Shown here: piece after piece, positions 32,778 through 44,276 of the stretch
Layout of the letters: every line of letters begins with the position of its first letter
Numbering within the stretch: position 1 is the first letter of the stretch
Origin: Chloranthus sessilifolius
Lineage: Eukaryota > Streptophyta > Magnoliopsida > Chloranthales > Chloranthaceae
Assembly (NCBI GenBank): GCA_021018995.1
Contig: CM037587.1
Location: 60,238,104 to 60,302,103, forward strand
Direction: 5' to 3'
DNA length: 64,000 nt
Program-made: the position numbers and the translations under genes
The notes under the pieces: model-generated
Seen by the model: only the letters and a program-made list of their open reading frames with translations
Database searches by the model: none
What the model was told of the DNA's origin: nothing

Positions 32778-34815
32778 TCGTAGGGAGCACGATTGCACTT
32801 AGCATGTGCAACAAGCCTTTAAACCCCTAGGTGATCCCTAGTGGAGGAGTTGTGTCTCCTGAGGGTTTACAGTGAAGTTACCCACAAACTTTAATACATT
32901 TTTGAAACCATCTATAAAATTGAGTTTTCAAAATATGATTTTGATAGCATATATATTATTCAAAAATAAAAATATTAATTGTTTCAATATGTGAATCATC
33001 AATCTTTAATATTAATGTCATGTCAATCATGCTAGTATCCATTCAAATTAATCTAATGCTTAAATTGTTAGATAATTCATCCATTCATGCCAAAACGTGA
33101 AGTGTGTGCATACCTAAACCAAGATTCATCCATCTCGGAACTAGTCCAAACGGAAAACCGTCGGATCTGTTGTCTCGACTCAATCCTCACTTTAGGTATA
33201 CTCTCGAAATAAAATCACTCCAATGATGGGTAATCTTTCGCACACATGTGAGAGATCAATACAAAACAAGCAAAAAGGTCTCACATGATAAATGAAACAT
33301 GATGTAATCAATGAACAAAATCAAATCTCATAAGAACAGATACTTGTATATCCTAAGCATCTCATATCAAGTGTAATAAGTATCACATATTTACTCTCCA
33401 CAAGGCAGTTACCAATGCAAGATCAGATCATGAAGGTCTTTTGTAGGGTTGTAATGGGGCTCAAGAAAGGGTAAGAAAGAAAGGGAATTGAGATTCAAAA
33501 TTTCTGAGAAATTGGAAAAGAAACAAACTTTTGATTTTTCTATTTCTCTTCTTTTTCTTTTCTAATCTCTCACTATTTTTCTCAATATTTTTCTATTTTT
33601 CTCAACTTTCTTTTTCTTTTGAATTTTCTTTTCTTGAAGCACCTCATATTTTTTTATTATTTTTCACAATTTTCTTTTTCTTTTTCTCCCCCTTTTTTCT
33701 TTTATATTTTTGCCATACACTCTCAGTAAACACCACAACTCAGTATCTCTCCACTTACTCTCTTTTCGTTCATTTTCATCCCTCGTTCCTAATTTCTTAG
33801 AAATAAGAAAGGTAAAGCTGAATTTTCATAAATGGTGAAGGGTTAAAGGTTAACGTGGCTTATCAAAGAATGTATAAAGGTAAATTTTTTTCAATAGGCT
33901 CAAAGGGGTACTAAAAGGACAAATTTATATGAGGTGGGGCAATTAAGCACAAACGAGCCAAAGATGGCCTTCAATCATTTCCTTAAAAGATGGTAACCTT
34001 GCCTATTTGTCTTGAGTAGATATACAGTACGTTCTAACACAATAATATGAATTTGATATCATGCAAAGTCACAAGTCAAAATAAAATATATGAGATTGTG
34101 CAAGATAATTCGTATTCAAAGAAAACTCTGAGTTTATGTATTCACTCATTAATGACGGGAAATTAGCTCTAAATCTCACCGGATTTAGACTCCACTAAGA
34201 ACCTAAGATTCACAATTCAAAACAGTTCATTGATTTCTGAGTCTTAGCTTGGTATAAGTGTAAAAATTCTAAACATGAATATCAAAATTACCTACAAAAT
34301 ATCACATTAAGCTTCATTATCCTAGATACAAGCATTCAAAATCTGACATCGATATTCTCAAAATTAAATTCACATACATCATCAACTAAAGTTTGAAAAC
34401 TATCAAAAAATAATTCATATATGATGGTTCAAAAAAATAAAATTTTTTTTTTTTTTTTTTATATGAAGAAAAATAAGAAAGTGACGCAAGATAGAGAATC
34501 ATACCCCCAAACCTAAAAATGACAATGTCCTCATTGATTAAAATAGGTATTGCACCCCCAAACCTATTGAAAAGTACCTCAACACAAAGATCAGGTGCAG
34601 AGAATATGTGCATAAAATTAGAACATGACCAAAAATAGATTGAAGGTAATGTGGCTACACTAATTTGGAAATTAAAAACAACCTAAACTAAACTAAAAAC
34701 TAATATTCTAGAACTAAACATTCGAAAAGAGAAATCCTAAATCATAAATCCTAAACTAAACCTGAGTCCAACTCCTTTAATCTGGGTCACTGAGGTGCAT
34801 CGCCTCAATTCCAAA
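32778..34815 (-). other. Athila 3' non-coding region
   Basis: On the minus strand it starts after the integrase stop and carries CAATGAGGACATTGTC followed by AGGTTTGGGGG near 34530-34504. It ends with CTCCACTAGGGATCACCTAG and GCAATCGTGCTCCCTAC (32860-32785), matching 17510-17580 of the other Athila. A poly-T tract lies at 34442-34460, and CT/T-rich sequence at 33525-33720. No gene. Confidence 0.75.
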
Positions 34816-36318
34816 CTAGGTCATCAGCTCAAACATTGGTTTAAGACGTTGCCCATTGACTTTGAAGACTTGATTGTCCTTGAGATTTCGGATCTCAATC
34901 GCACCATGCGCACTAATAGAAACAACCTGAAACGGGCCTTCCCATCTAAATTTTAGTTTCCTCGAGTGGAGCTTAAGTCTGGAGTTGAACAGCCAAACTT
35001 TTTATCCAATATGGAACTCTTTCTGAGAAATTGACTCATCATGCAGCTTCTTGTACCTTTCTTTGTACATCTTAGAGTTTTCATACGCATCATAGCGTAG
35101 CTCTTCCAATTCACTCAGCTGTATCCTTCGATTTGATCCTGCCGCTTGCATATCAAAGTTAAATCTTTTGATAGCTCAAAATATCTTATGCTCCAATTCA
35201 ACAAGAAGATGGCATGCTTTCCCGTAGATAATTCTGAACGGAGACATTCCAATTGGTGTCTTGAAGGCGGTACGATAGGCCCAAAGAGCATCAGATAGCC
35301 GGTTAGACCAATCTCTTCTATCCGATCGCACCATTTTTTCTAAAATTCGTTTAATCTCTCGGTTCGACACTTCCACCTGACCACTAGTCTGTGGATGGTA
35401 CGGCATTGCGACCTTGTGAGTGACGCCATATTTCTTCTTTAAAGTAGCAAAATGGCGGTTGCAGAAGTGCGAACCGCCATCACTAATGATCGCTCGTGGA
35501 AACCCGAATCTGTTAAAAACATTTTCTTTCAGAAATTTGACCACAACTTTGTGGTCATTCGAATGGGTTGCCACAGCTTCAATCCATTTGGAAACGTAGT
35601 CAACAGCTACAAGAATATATGAATACCCAAAAGATGGGGGAAAAGGACCCATGAAGTCAATCCCCCAAACATCAAAAATTTCAACAATCAAAATCGGGTT
35701 AAGGGGCATCATATTTCGTCGTGAAATATTTCCCAGCTGTTGACATCGTTGGCATTCTTTGCAAAATCGAGCAGCGTCACGAAAGATGGAGGGCCAGTAG
35801 AATCCGCTTTGAAGGATTTTTTGTGCGGTCTTCTGTCCTTCGAAATGGCCTCCACAGGCTCCAGCATGGCAGAAATTTATGACGCTTAGTTGCTCTTCTT
35901 CTGGTATACATCTCCTGATGATTTGATTGGAACAGATTTTGAATAATTGTGGTTCATCCCAAAAATAGTATTTGATTTGGGAGAAAAAGAGATGCTTATC
36001 ATTCTTACCCCATTCAGTAGGGATTCTGCTAGTGACCAGATAATTCACGATATTAGCAAACCAAAGAGCTTTCGTAGCCATCGCATCAATTGCCATTAAT
36101 TGCTCATCTGGAAAAGTGTCCCGGATAGGTTCAAGTGCAGAAGATTCTTCAGGCAAAATGCGAGACAAGTGATCAGCCACAACATTCTCTACTCCCTTTT
36201 TATCTTTGATTTCGAAATTGAACTCTTGAAGGAGCAAGATCCAGCGGATCAATTTTGGTTTGGCGTCCTTCTTTGCCAACAAATATTTCAATGCAGAGTG
36301 GTCTAAAAAGACCACTAT
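34816..36318 (-). pseudogene. pol: Athila integrase
   Basis: From a TAA at 36316-36318 leftward the frame is open for 379 residues. It starts with the RNase H end ([28 protein letters not shown]), then the HHCC zinc finger ([17 protein letters not shown] ... [11 protein letters not shown]). The catalytic core has all of [24 protein letters not shown] and [20 protein letters not shown]. After a stop at about 35174 the same frame runs on with YENSKMYKERYKKLHD, another stop near 35008, then [17 protein letters not shown] to TAG at 34816-34818. The two later stops look like single-base changes. Confidence 0.95.
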
Positions 36319-36845
36319 TTTTTATCCAAACAGATAAGATCGAAATTTATCGAGAGCATACACCACAGCTAACAACTCTTTCTCAGTGGTGGTGTAGTTA
36401 AGTTGTGCATCGATCAATGTCTTACTGGCATAATAAATTACATGAGGTAATTTGTTCACCTCTACGCCTAAGACTGACTACGATAAGCGTAATCAGATGC
36501 ATCACACATGAGTTCGAATGGTAAAGAATAATCCGGTGGTTGGATTATCGGTGCATTTGATAAGAGCTCGCGTAATTTCAGAAATGCTTTCATGCAATCA
36601 TCATCGAAGTCAAAAGGAACATCTTTGCCAAGCAAGGTACACAATGGTTTAGCCACCTTGCTAAAATCCTTAATGAATCTTCTATAAAATCCAGCATGAC
36701 CCAAAAATGATCGAATTTGTCGAACACTCTTCGGTGGGGGCAAATTAGCAATTAGGTCGACTTTGGCCTTATCAACTTCGATTCCTTTCTTGGAAACAAT
36801 ATGCCCGAGAACAATTCCTTGTTGAACCATAAAATGGCTCTTTTT
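36319..36845 (-). pseudogene. pol: Athila RT thumb and RNase H
   Basis: 36830-36468 gives GIVLGHIVSKKGIEVDKAKV, FLGHAGFYRRFIKDFSKVAK and the RNase H start MCDASDYA. The frame then shifts near 36470; the continuation (KLPHVIYYASKTLID, TTTEKELLAVVYALDKFRSY) is in another frame up to the TAA at 36316. RNase H acidic residues (D of CDASD, E of TEKELLA) are retained. Confidence 0.93.
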
Positions 36846-37661
36846 CTAGTTGAGAACAAGTTTAGAATCAACACAACGTTGTAACACTTGTGCAAGGTGG
36901 TTCAAACATGAACCAAATGTTTTCCCAAAAACAGAGAAATCGTCCATGAACACCTCGATGAATTTGTCAATCATATCCGAAAATATGGCCAATATACATC
37001 GTTGAAAAGTAGCAGGTGCATTACATAAGCCGAACGGCATCCTTCGATATACAAAAGTACCGTAAGGACACGTGAATGTCGTTTTCTCTTGATCAGGTGG
37101 AAAAACGGGCACTTGATTGTATCCCGAATAACCATCAAGAAAGTAATAAAACTCCTGTCCTGCTAACTTCTCAAGAATTTGATCAATGAACGGAAGGAAA
37201 AAATGATCCTTTCTGGTAGCTGTGTTCAATTTTCTATAATTAATGCAGACACGCCACCCAGTAGTTTCACGAGTAGGGACCAATTCTCCTTCAGTAGTTT
37301 CTTTCACAGTGATTTCAGACTTTTTCGGAACAATTTGGACTGGACTTACCCATTCACTATCAGAGATCGGATAGATGATTCCAGCATCGAGAAGTTTAAT
37401 GACTTCCTTTAAAATGACTTCTTGCATGTTCGGATTAAGTCGCCTTTGCGGTTCCCTCGATGGTCTACTCTCATCTTCCAAATGTATTTTATGCATACAT
37501 ACTGATGGGTCAATCCCTTTTAAATCAGCTAGGGTCCATCCAATAGCCTCCTTGTGATCTTTAAGCACTTTCAACAAGTCATGCTCTTGTTCTTCCGACA
37601 ATGTGGATGAAATTATCACCGGAAACGTTTCTCGTGGCCCCAGAAAAACGTATTTGAGCGA
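36846..37661 (-). pseudogene. pol: Athila reverse transcriptase
   Basis: Frame from 37619 to a TAG at 36846-36848. Landmarks: SEWVSPVQIVPKKSEITV, TGWRVCINYRKLNTATRKDH, YYFLDGYSGYNQVPV, YRRMPFGLCNAPATFQRC, and catalytic FMDDFSVFGKTFGSCL. The insertion between VPKK and WRVC (ITVKETTEGELVPTRETT) is typical of Athila. The terminal TAG replaces a Trp codon expected in LVLNWKK; the downstream frame continues in register. Confidence 0.95.
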
Positions 37662-38582
37662 TTAGCAAATCGCTTCAATTCCACCCTTAATTGATGGAGT
37701 CGGTTCAGCTTTTACCTCAATGGGTAACGGTTCTATCTTAGTCACAACTTCACATAAGTTATCATCTGGACATGATGAACTTGACTTATTCTCCTCTGAT
37801 TGCTTCCTTTTATATCCCTTTTCCTCATAGATGTCTAACAAAGCAGTTTCAAATTCTTCTTTGGTGAGCATTGATAGTAATGCTTCATCCACTACTTCGT
37901 CCATCTGATCGATGTAAAAACATTCGACCTCATCCTCGTTAGGGAAATGGTTCATTGCATGAAATATGTTCAATCTGACCTTCATGTTCCCAAAAGAAAC
38001 GTCCATGACTCCCGTTCGACAATTAATGCAAGTGTTGGCAGTAGCGAGAAACGGACGTCCAAGGATGATGGGGACTTGATTAATTGATTTAACAGGTGGT
38101 TCCATGTCTAAGACAACGAAGTCCACTGGAAAGACAAACTTGTCTATTCCAACCAAAACATCCTCGATAATACCCCTAGGTCTTCTTTCTGACCTATCGG
38201 CCAGTTGGAGTGTGACCGTCGTGGGTTTCAATTCGCCTAATCCGAGTTTCTCGTACATTGAGTATGGGATTAGATTAACACTTGCTCCCAAATCCAATAA
38301 AGCTTTTCCAATTGGCTGCCCACTAATGACACATGGAACTGTTGGGACTCCAAGGTCTTTCAGTTTCTGTGGGGTTTCCAATTGCAACATCGAACTGACT
38401 TGATTAGTCAGGAACACTTTCTTTGAAACAAGAGTACGTGCCTTTCTCTTATGCGTGCACAAATCTTTGAAAAACTTGGCATACTCAGGAACTTGTTTGA
38501 TTGTTTCAAGTAATGGAATATTTATCTTTACTTGCTTGAATGTTTCAAAAATGTCTTCCATTTTTGTCGGTCCCTTTCCCAT
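37662..38582 (-). pseudogene. Athila aspartic protease and linker
   Basis: 306 residues open from ATG 38582. Central protease: VPCVISGQPIGKALLDLGAS followed by VNLIPYSMYEKLGLGE, and later VPIILGRPFLATANTCINC. The active-site motif is DLGA (D-x-G), so the catalytic Asp is present. The C-terminal acidic/Lys linker leads to RT through a single TAG at 37662. Gag-Pol would be one polyprotein without these stops. Confidence 0.93.
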
Positions 38583-38666
38583 TCTAGATGGAGGAGTTAG
38601 GCATTGAGGGAATGGTGCCTTTGGGACATAAGGTGCAGATTCAAGTTTCGATTCTTTTTCACGTCC

Positions 38667-39361
38667 TTATTGGACAATTGAAAGTGACACTTCCTCTATT
38701 TCTTTTTCTTTTCCCTTCTCTCTTCCTTTCCCTTTCTCTTTCTCTTTTTCTTTTTCATTCTTTTTTCCTTTTCCTTTATCTTTTCTTATCTCTGATTCTT
38801 TCTCTTTCTCTGCTTCTCTTTCTTCATCAGCTTCCTCAAGCATTTCCACTTGATTATCAACCTCTCGTCCACTTCTCAGCACTGTAACAGCTTTCAACTG
38901 TTGACTATTTAATGGTCCTTCATCAGATGATGCTTGGCCTCGAGGATTATTGATGGGTTGGCTAGGGAGCCTACCTTCCTCTCGTTGACTCAACTGATTG
39001 GCCAATTGACTAACTTGGTCCATTATCATCTGCTGAAAAGATTGCATGCTTCGCATCACCTTTTCTTTCAGATCAGAATCTTTTGAAACGGTGGTATGAG
39101 ATTGATTAAATTCTGATTGAAATTTTGATTTTTTTGGTATTCAGTATTTGGATGATAATACGGAGCATTCTGCTGAAAATTGGAATTCTATTGGAAATTA
39201 GAATTCTGCTGTGGGCGGAAATTTTGCTGAAAATTTGGTTGAAAAGTTTGTTGTTCACTCATTGTGTTGGCTCAGATCATGGTTTTACCCATCCCTCCCC
39301 ATCCTAAGTTGGGGTGATTTTTCCATTCCGGATTGTAGGTATTGGAGTACATGTTTCTACC
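38667..39361 (-). pseudogene. Athila Gag C-terminal extension
   Basis: 39059-38667 encodes QQLKAVTVLRSGREVDNQVE, the Athila post-knuckle signature (usually LKAVTTLRSGKxxD), followed by a Lys/Glu low-complexity tail. 39360-39060 contains several stops and Gln/Asn/Phe-rich reiterations (EFQFS.., QNF..). It links Gag with protease. Confidence 0.8.
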
Positions 39362-40378
39362 CTACCGCTGATAAGATTGAGTCACATTGACCTGCTCTTG
39401 AGGAGTAGGTTCATCTGGGATGAATGACAAAGTAGTTGGGCACTCATTAGCAATGTGACCTGGGTGGTCACAAATTGAACACACAGTGGGGGTGATAGGA
39501 GCTTTAGCTTGCTTGGTAGCAGCTAAGAACATATTCATTTGCTTGGACAACATGTCAACCTTTGTTGATAGATCAGAGGTATTATTGTTGACATCATATA
39601 ATCCGTCTTTTGTCAACATATGAGATTTAGGTGCCAGGTCCAAGTTAATTCGCCCCAATGTTGCATTTTGTATCGAGGTTTGATTCAACTTCTCAAACAA
39701 TGCCCACAATTCGTCGGCTTCCTTTGTGGCACATGATCCACCACAAGATGCATCAACCATGCATCTCTCTTCAGGAATCAGTCCATTGTAAAAACTCTGG
39801 ACTTGTTGCCACCTTGGAACTTGATGATTGGGACAACTCTTAATCAATTCCTTAAAGCGTTTCCAACATTTATGGAATGTTTCTGTAGGTTGTTGGGAGA
39901 AAAATTGAATTTTCTGACGCAACTCAATGGCTTTAGTCATGGGAAAATATTTTTTAAGGAACTGACGATGTAGCTCTGCCCAACTTTGGATAGATTGTGA
40001 TTCTAAGGAATAGAACCACGTTTTTGCCTTATCTCTTAAAGAGAAAGGAAAGGGTCGTAGCTTAGCTATCTCATCAGTGACATTGTGGACTCTGAACATT
40101 TTGCAGACCCCAGTGAATTCATTTAGATGAACGTGCAGATTTTCATTTGCTAACCCATGGAAAATATGTAGCATTTGAATCATTGCCGATTTGAATTCAT
40201 AGTGGTTCCCTGGAATGGGATCATGCATGATACTATTCTGATCCTCGTAAAAACCAGGATCATTATAATATTTGAGTGTTCTAGGGCCCTCATTGTAATT
40301 GTTATTCCCATTATTTCCATTATTTGCATCATTGTCATTCTGGTTGTTCCCATTCATTTCTTGCCTTTGATCAGCCAT
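39362..40378 (-). CDS. gag: Athila Gag
   Basis: 338-residue open frame starting at ATG 40378. Residues 1-30 form an Asn/Gly-rich N-terminus (NNQNDNDANNGNNGNN). They are followed by the Athila capsid region: FKSAMIQMLHIFHGLANENL, LRPFPFSLRDKAKTWFYSLE, WAELHRQFLKKYFP. Next come FHKCWKRFKELIKSCPNH and a complete zinc knuckle CSICDHPGHIANEC near residues 302-315. It ends at a TAG in a place where relatives continue, so the C-terminal extension is cut off. Otherwise the frame is undamaged, and this is the best-preserved protein of the element. It would assemble virus-like particles in the cytoplasm. Confidence 0.9.
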   Translation of the reverse strand: MADQRQEMNGNNQNDNDANNGNNGNNNYNEGPRTLKYYNDPGFYEDQNSIMHDPIPGNHYEFKSAMIQMLHIFHGLANENLHVHLNEFTGVCKMFRVHNVTDEIAKLRPFPFSLRDKAKTWFYSLESQSIQSWAELHRQFLKKYFPMTKAIELRQKIQFFSQQPTETFHKCWKRFKELIKSCPNHQVPRWQQVQSFYNGLIPEERCMVDASCGGSCATKEADELWALFEKLNQTSIQNATLGRINLDLAPKSHMLTKDGLYDVNNNTSDLSTKVDMLSKQMNMFLAATKQAKAPITPTVCSICDHPGHIANECPTTLSFIPDEPTPQEQVNVTQSYQR

Positions 40379-41070
40379 GGTATCAGTATGATGATACAGA
40401 TTCCTTTGAATTCTACGATTCTCTCTACAAGATCTTTCGATCTCAAGATTAAACGGTTGCAGATGTGGGTGATGAGATCGAGTAAAGCTCGTGCACCACG
40501 CTCACAAACAAGGATTGATGAATCCACAATAAACCCAAAATATTCAGCTTCAATCGATTAAAGCAAAGATTTTCAATTGATTGACACAAGCGCACAAATT
40601 TTTTTTATTTTTTTTTTTTAATTAGATTAAAATTTTGAATTTAAAATAATTTTATTTTTATTTTTTTTAAATAAAAAAAAAAAAAAAATTTTTTAATTCG
40701 AAAATTAAAAATTAAAATTAAAATTTTAAAACCTAAAGACAATCCTACAAAATCCTATAAAATCTTTCCTAAAAGAGAAAAATAAGGAAAAGAATAAAAG
40801 ATTCCTAAATTTCCTAAGAAAGGTATCCTAAAAATCTAAACTTCCTAAAAGGACTCCTACAAAATCTAAAATAAAAAGCCTAAAAATCTCAACTTCCTAA
40901 AAGACTCCTAAAAAAAAAAACGTACCTAAGAGAGAAAAATAAGGGAAAGAATTTCAAAATTTTATTTTATTATTATTATTATTTTTTTTTTTTTTTTTTT
41001 TTATTATTATTATTTTTTTTTAACACAAAACACACAAATCCCTATCCGAATTAATCAAAATTTCGCCGAT
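40379..41070 (-). other. Athila 5' leader, A/T homopolymer-rich
   Basis: Between primer-binding site and gag. It contains long A and T runs (40600-40700, 40980-41025) and four to five copies of a CCTAAAA.TCT...CTTCCTAAAAG-like unit at 40720-40930. No ORF. Confidence 0.6.
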
Positions 41071-41090
41071 CTCTCCGGCAACGGCGCCAA
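41071..41090 (-). promoter_or_regulatory. Athila primer-binding site
   Basis: Minus strand TTGGCGCCGTTGCCGGAGAG, five bases from the LTR edge. This is the standard Athila-type site (TGGCGCCGTTGCCGGGGA), usually ascribed to tRNA-Asp. Confidence 0.85.
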
Positions 41091-42110
41091 AAACTTGGTC
41101 GTTTTAAAGAGTAACCCTTGCAAGTGCACAAGATCTATTGCAGTATGGCAAGAACAAGGGTGTCAAACCCACAGGGAAACGTGAATTTTAATTAATTCTT
41201 TTAGAGATTTAAAAACGTCCCCAAAGAAGTACCAAAGGGCAGATTCAATTTAACCAAAAATTTATCCCTTTTTCTAAATGCAAGAAAAATAAATTAATCT
41301 AAACAACTAATTACTGATGAATCTAAGAACAGTATTTAAAGATGATCAAGGAATATGCTATCCCAGATTTGTACCTCTTATCTACCATTAAAACCCACAG
41401 TTTCATTAAAGCATCATTCACACCATCATTCAACTATAGAGATGATTCGTAATAAAATATGATCATCAATCCGGCATACCCTATCTAAAAATAATGACTC
41501 AGCCTATCATTGCGGTATGAGTCATGTAAGAAGCATAGCGTATCTCATGATGTTTAGATCACAACAGTAAACACATAATCGCTCTGTAACCTAGATCAGT
41601 CTGCAGGTCCAGATCTAGCGATTATAGCCGTTGATACGCGCAATCAACGGTCATAACAAGCATTCAATATATTTTCAATAATACCAACTTTGAGCAAAAG
41701 GATTCCATGATGACATAATAGACTATGGTATTAATCATAAATATGGGTACTTATCTGGGGATCGCATCTTCCCCGATCAACTGATTTAGCCCCTCATTTT
41801 TGGTGTATGATCTCCTTGTTCATTCAAAGTCATTCCACTTTTCATTTCTTTCAAAAAATCTTTGGTTACAATGTCTTTTCCTAAATACAATCTATGAATG
41901 TAAAAGAAAGACAGTGCAAATCCTAAATACAATCTACCCAGATCAATCCCTAGAAGGAGAAAAGAAGAACTCTTAAAAAGATGCCTAGGGGAGTCTAAAA
42001 CCAAAAATAATAATAATGAATAATAATCCTAAAAAAGTCTTCTCTAAAAAAAACTCTGAAAAAGAAAAGCCAAAACTAACTCTCTAATTATCTATCTCTA
42101 ATTTTTTTTT

Positions 42111-42336
42111 CCCGAAGTGTTTGATCCGCTTTAAATAGATTCTCAGTCGCGAAAGTTTCCCAGCCGCAAAGGTGTTCCAACTCGAAAATTTAGGGTCGAT
42201 GCATCGACCCTAAATTTTTTTTTCCCGAAGTGTTTGATCCGCTTTAAATAGATTCTCAGTCGCGAAAGTTTCCCAGCCGCAGAGGTGTTCCAACTCGAAA
42301 ATTTAGGGTCGATGCATCGACCCTACAAAGATCCCT
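42111..42336 (-). repeat. 113-bp tandem duplication of promoter and palindrome
   Basis: Unit begins CCCGAAGTGTTTGATCCGCT; copies at 42111 and 42224 differ at about one base (GCCGCAAAGG / GCCGCAGAGG). It includes the TATA-like TTTAAATAGA and the palindrome with GGGTCGATGCATCGACCC. Confidence 0.9.
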
Positions 42337-42660
42337 AAAAATATGCTTTACAGTGTCAGGTTCGTGTCTGACACTTCTTGTGGCTCGATTAATCGACCAA
42401 AAAGGGTCGATGCATCGAGCCTGCAAAAGTTTCTAAAAATCAGCTTTAAAGTGTCAGTTCTGTGTCTGACACTTTTTTGTCCTCAATTAATCGACCAAAA
42501 GGGTCGATGCATCGAGCTCCCAGAAATCCGTGAATTCCAGCCCACTTTTTGTATCAGACACTACTTCGGTATTTTAGCCATAACTTTCTGTCTCGAACTC
42601 AGATTTAGGCGATTCCTATGCCGTTGGAAAGCTGACAGAAAGCTCTATAACTTTTGTGTT
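42185..42660 (+). promoter_or_regulatory. Palindrome-plus-module cassette, Athila LTR copy
   Basis: Palindromes: 42185-42218 (34 bp, perfect, centred on GTCGATGCATCGAC), 42304-42325 (22 bp, perfect), 42353-42374 (GTGTCAG/CTGACAC), 42382-42398 (GGCTCGATTAATCGACC), 42402-42421 (AGGGTCGATGCATCGAGCCT), 42451-42472 (GTGTCAG.. again) and 42485-42520. The module follows from 42567: CGGTATTTTAGCCATAACTT, CTCGAACTCAGATTTAGGCG, CGTTGGAAAGCTGACAG. Confidence 0.85.
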
Positions 42661-42902
42661 TTGATAATTTCATAATTCGGCCATATTAAAGGTCCAAATT
42701 GAGCTATAAGTCACACCAAGTTCTAGATGACACAAAGTTGCAGTGTTTTGACATTATTTTCAAAATTCTTGGGTTGTTTTCTGCACTTGGCTTGTATTTA
42801 CCTGAAACACTTTAAATCTAATAATTCTTATCAGATAGCCTTCATCGGATAGCTAAATGTAGGTATCTAGGAGTGAATATCATCATATTTCACTACTCAT
42901 CA

Positions 42903-42907
42903 GGTAT
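42903..42907 (+). repeat. Target-site duplication GGTAT, right copy
   Basis: GGTAT directly right of the element end ...CTACTCATCA. Confidence 0.9.
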
Positions 42908-43346
42908 CAAGGAGAGAATTTTGATATTTTAGGCAATGACCTATGCACAAGTCATGAGGTTGGCCCTCATTGCCGAAAGAGATTTGGACGACGTGCACAA
43001 GGGAAGGAAAGAACAAATTCACAATACACCAAGCCGAGCGCAATCTTATGCCTTCGAGCCTGCCAATGAGAACCTGAGGTTCTTGATGCCAACACCTAGT
43101 CTGTCTACTCAGACTACGTATTCGAGGCCGCCTACATCTGCACCCTTAAGGCCTTTCCGTCTTTCAAATCCTGCTACGATAGGGGCAGCAAGGGTCCAAC
43201 AAACTGCACGCGTCGCTCCATCCACATCCGTTCAGTCATGCTCAAGATGTGGAAAGCCACATGAAATAAAGAGTTGTAAGTGGACAACAAGTGCATGTTT
43301 CAAGTGTGGCCGGACAGGATATCGGATAAAGGACTGTCCCAAGTAG
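42908..43346 (+). pseudogene. gag: Chromovirus-type Gag, 3' part
   Basis: Continues the Gag split at 32752. From 42936: MRLALIAERDLDDVHKGRK, a Ser/Thr/Pro-rich spacer, then two zinc knuckles. The first, CSRCGKPHEIKSC, is a short C-x2-C-x3-H-x4-C form. The second, CFKCGRTGYRIKDC, has Tyr where the zinc-binding His is expected. A frameshift or stop lies just after the junction (42908-42935). Stop at 43344. No protease or RT follows. Confidence 0.9.
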
Positions 43347-44276
43347 AAGAAGAAAGAAGGGACAATTTAATGCACAAAAATATAAATGTTTCAGATATTT
43401 TATTCTAACAGTAGTGTGCTTGTCTCTTAACAGTTCAGCAGTTACTGATTAAACTTTTGATCCTGAGTTAATTTGATGGATACTTTGATGCCTAGAATTG
43501 AAAGATCAATTTGTGCTCATGGTATGGCTTGGCTTATGGCTAGCTTTGGTTGTGATATTCAAAGCTTCTTATGGTTATTGGAGTCTCTAGGAGGTTGCAG
43601 GGTTTACTTGTGAGTAGGGATAAGAGATACCATTGTATCAATGGTTATGGTAAATAGTTGATGGTTTACACCTTGTGGCGTTTGTGAGCATTGATCGACT
43701 TTATCTTCGTAAGCATAGCAGATAATAGTAGACCTTGCTATATAGTTACCCTTTGATGATTCATAGGATATTTGTAGAGGAATATTGTTAAAATCCCGGT
43801 CGTTACAAGAGCTGGAACTCGATACTAATTGGTTTCGTTGTGAGAACTAGACAGTTTTGAACGTTTTGATGAGTACCATGAGAATTTTTAGGGATTCTAA
43901 TTTCAGTATCGACATGTCTTTTATGATTTATTATGGGCGTGATTTTCGATTACTTGCGGGCATACTAGTTGTGTTTAATAATCATTGGACAATTGAATAA
44001 GTATTGACTTTTACTAGCGAATAGACTTGATGAATCATTAGCGAGATGAATAAATAAGACCTTCATGTCTTCTCATAGTATTTAACTTTGATTGATTCAC
44101 GTCGTGAATTTTCGAGGACGAAAATTCCTTTAAGAATGAGAGAATGTAATGACCCTAATTTTTGAAGATGTTGAATCACGGACTCTCAAGGAGAACGTGA
44201 CTGATTTTATTTGGAACTACCAAATATTCATACCTCATGTAAATTTTTGAGGACGAAAATTCTTTTGAGGGTAGAA
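43347..44276 (+). other. Non-coding remainder of the gag-only element with two polypurine-like tracts
   Basis: No pol motif in any frame. Near 43795-43806 AAAATCCCGGTCGTTAC resembles an LTR start region in reverse. Two copies of TTTCGAGGACGAAAATTC / TTTTGAGGACGAAAATTC lie at 44111-44130 and 44245-44263. Each is followed by a purine-rich stretch and AATGTAAYGACC; only the second directly precedes the LTR. Confidence 0.65.

Larger units (their letters stand above)
32753..42902 (-). mobile_element. Athila element inserted in gag, nearly complete coding, 3' LTR deleted
   Basis: 10.15-kb element on the minus strand bounded by TG...CA and GGTAT duplications. Order on the minus strand: 5' LTR (42902-41096), primer-binding site, gag, protease, RT, RNase H, integrase, 3' non-coding region and a 25-bp LTR stub. 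Coding damage is limited to a few stops and one or two frameshifts, so this is the youngest autonomous-type element here. The missing 3' LTR is discussed under findings. Confidence 0.93.
41096..42902 (-). mobile_element. 5' LTR of the Athila element
   Basis: 1807 bp, minus strand TGATGAGTAGTGAAATATG ... GGGTTACTCTTTAAAACGACCA. It contains the cassette (42185-42660, inverted relative to the LTR) and a TATA-like TCTATTTAAAG. A 113-bp segment (42111-42223) holding promoter and palindrome is tandemly duplicated (42224-42336). Confidence 0.9.

Noticed and set aside
33531..33800. 89-codon Phe/Ser-rich frame
   Set aside because: Lies in T/CT-rich Athila 3' non-coding DNA; peptide is compositional.
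38588..38887. Leu/Phe/Ser-rich frame on the + strand
   Set aside because: Mirror of the Lys/Glu-rich Athila Gag tail on the minus strand.
43918..44100. Possible pol remnant after the gag-only element
   Set aside because: No RT, RNase H or integrase motif in any frame.
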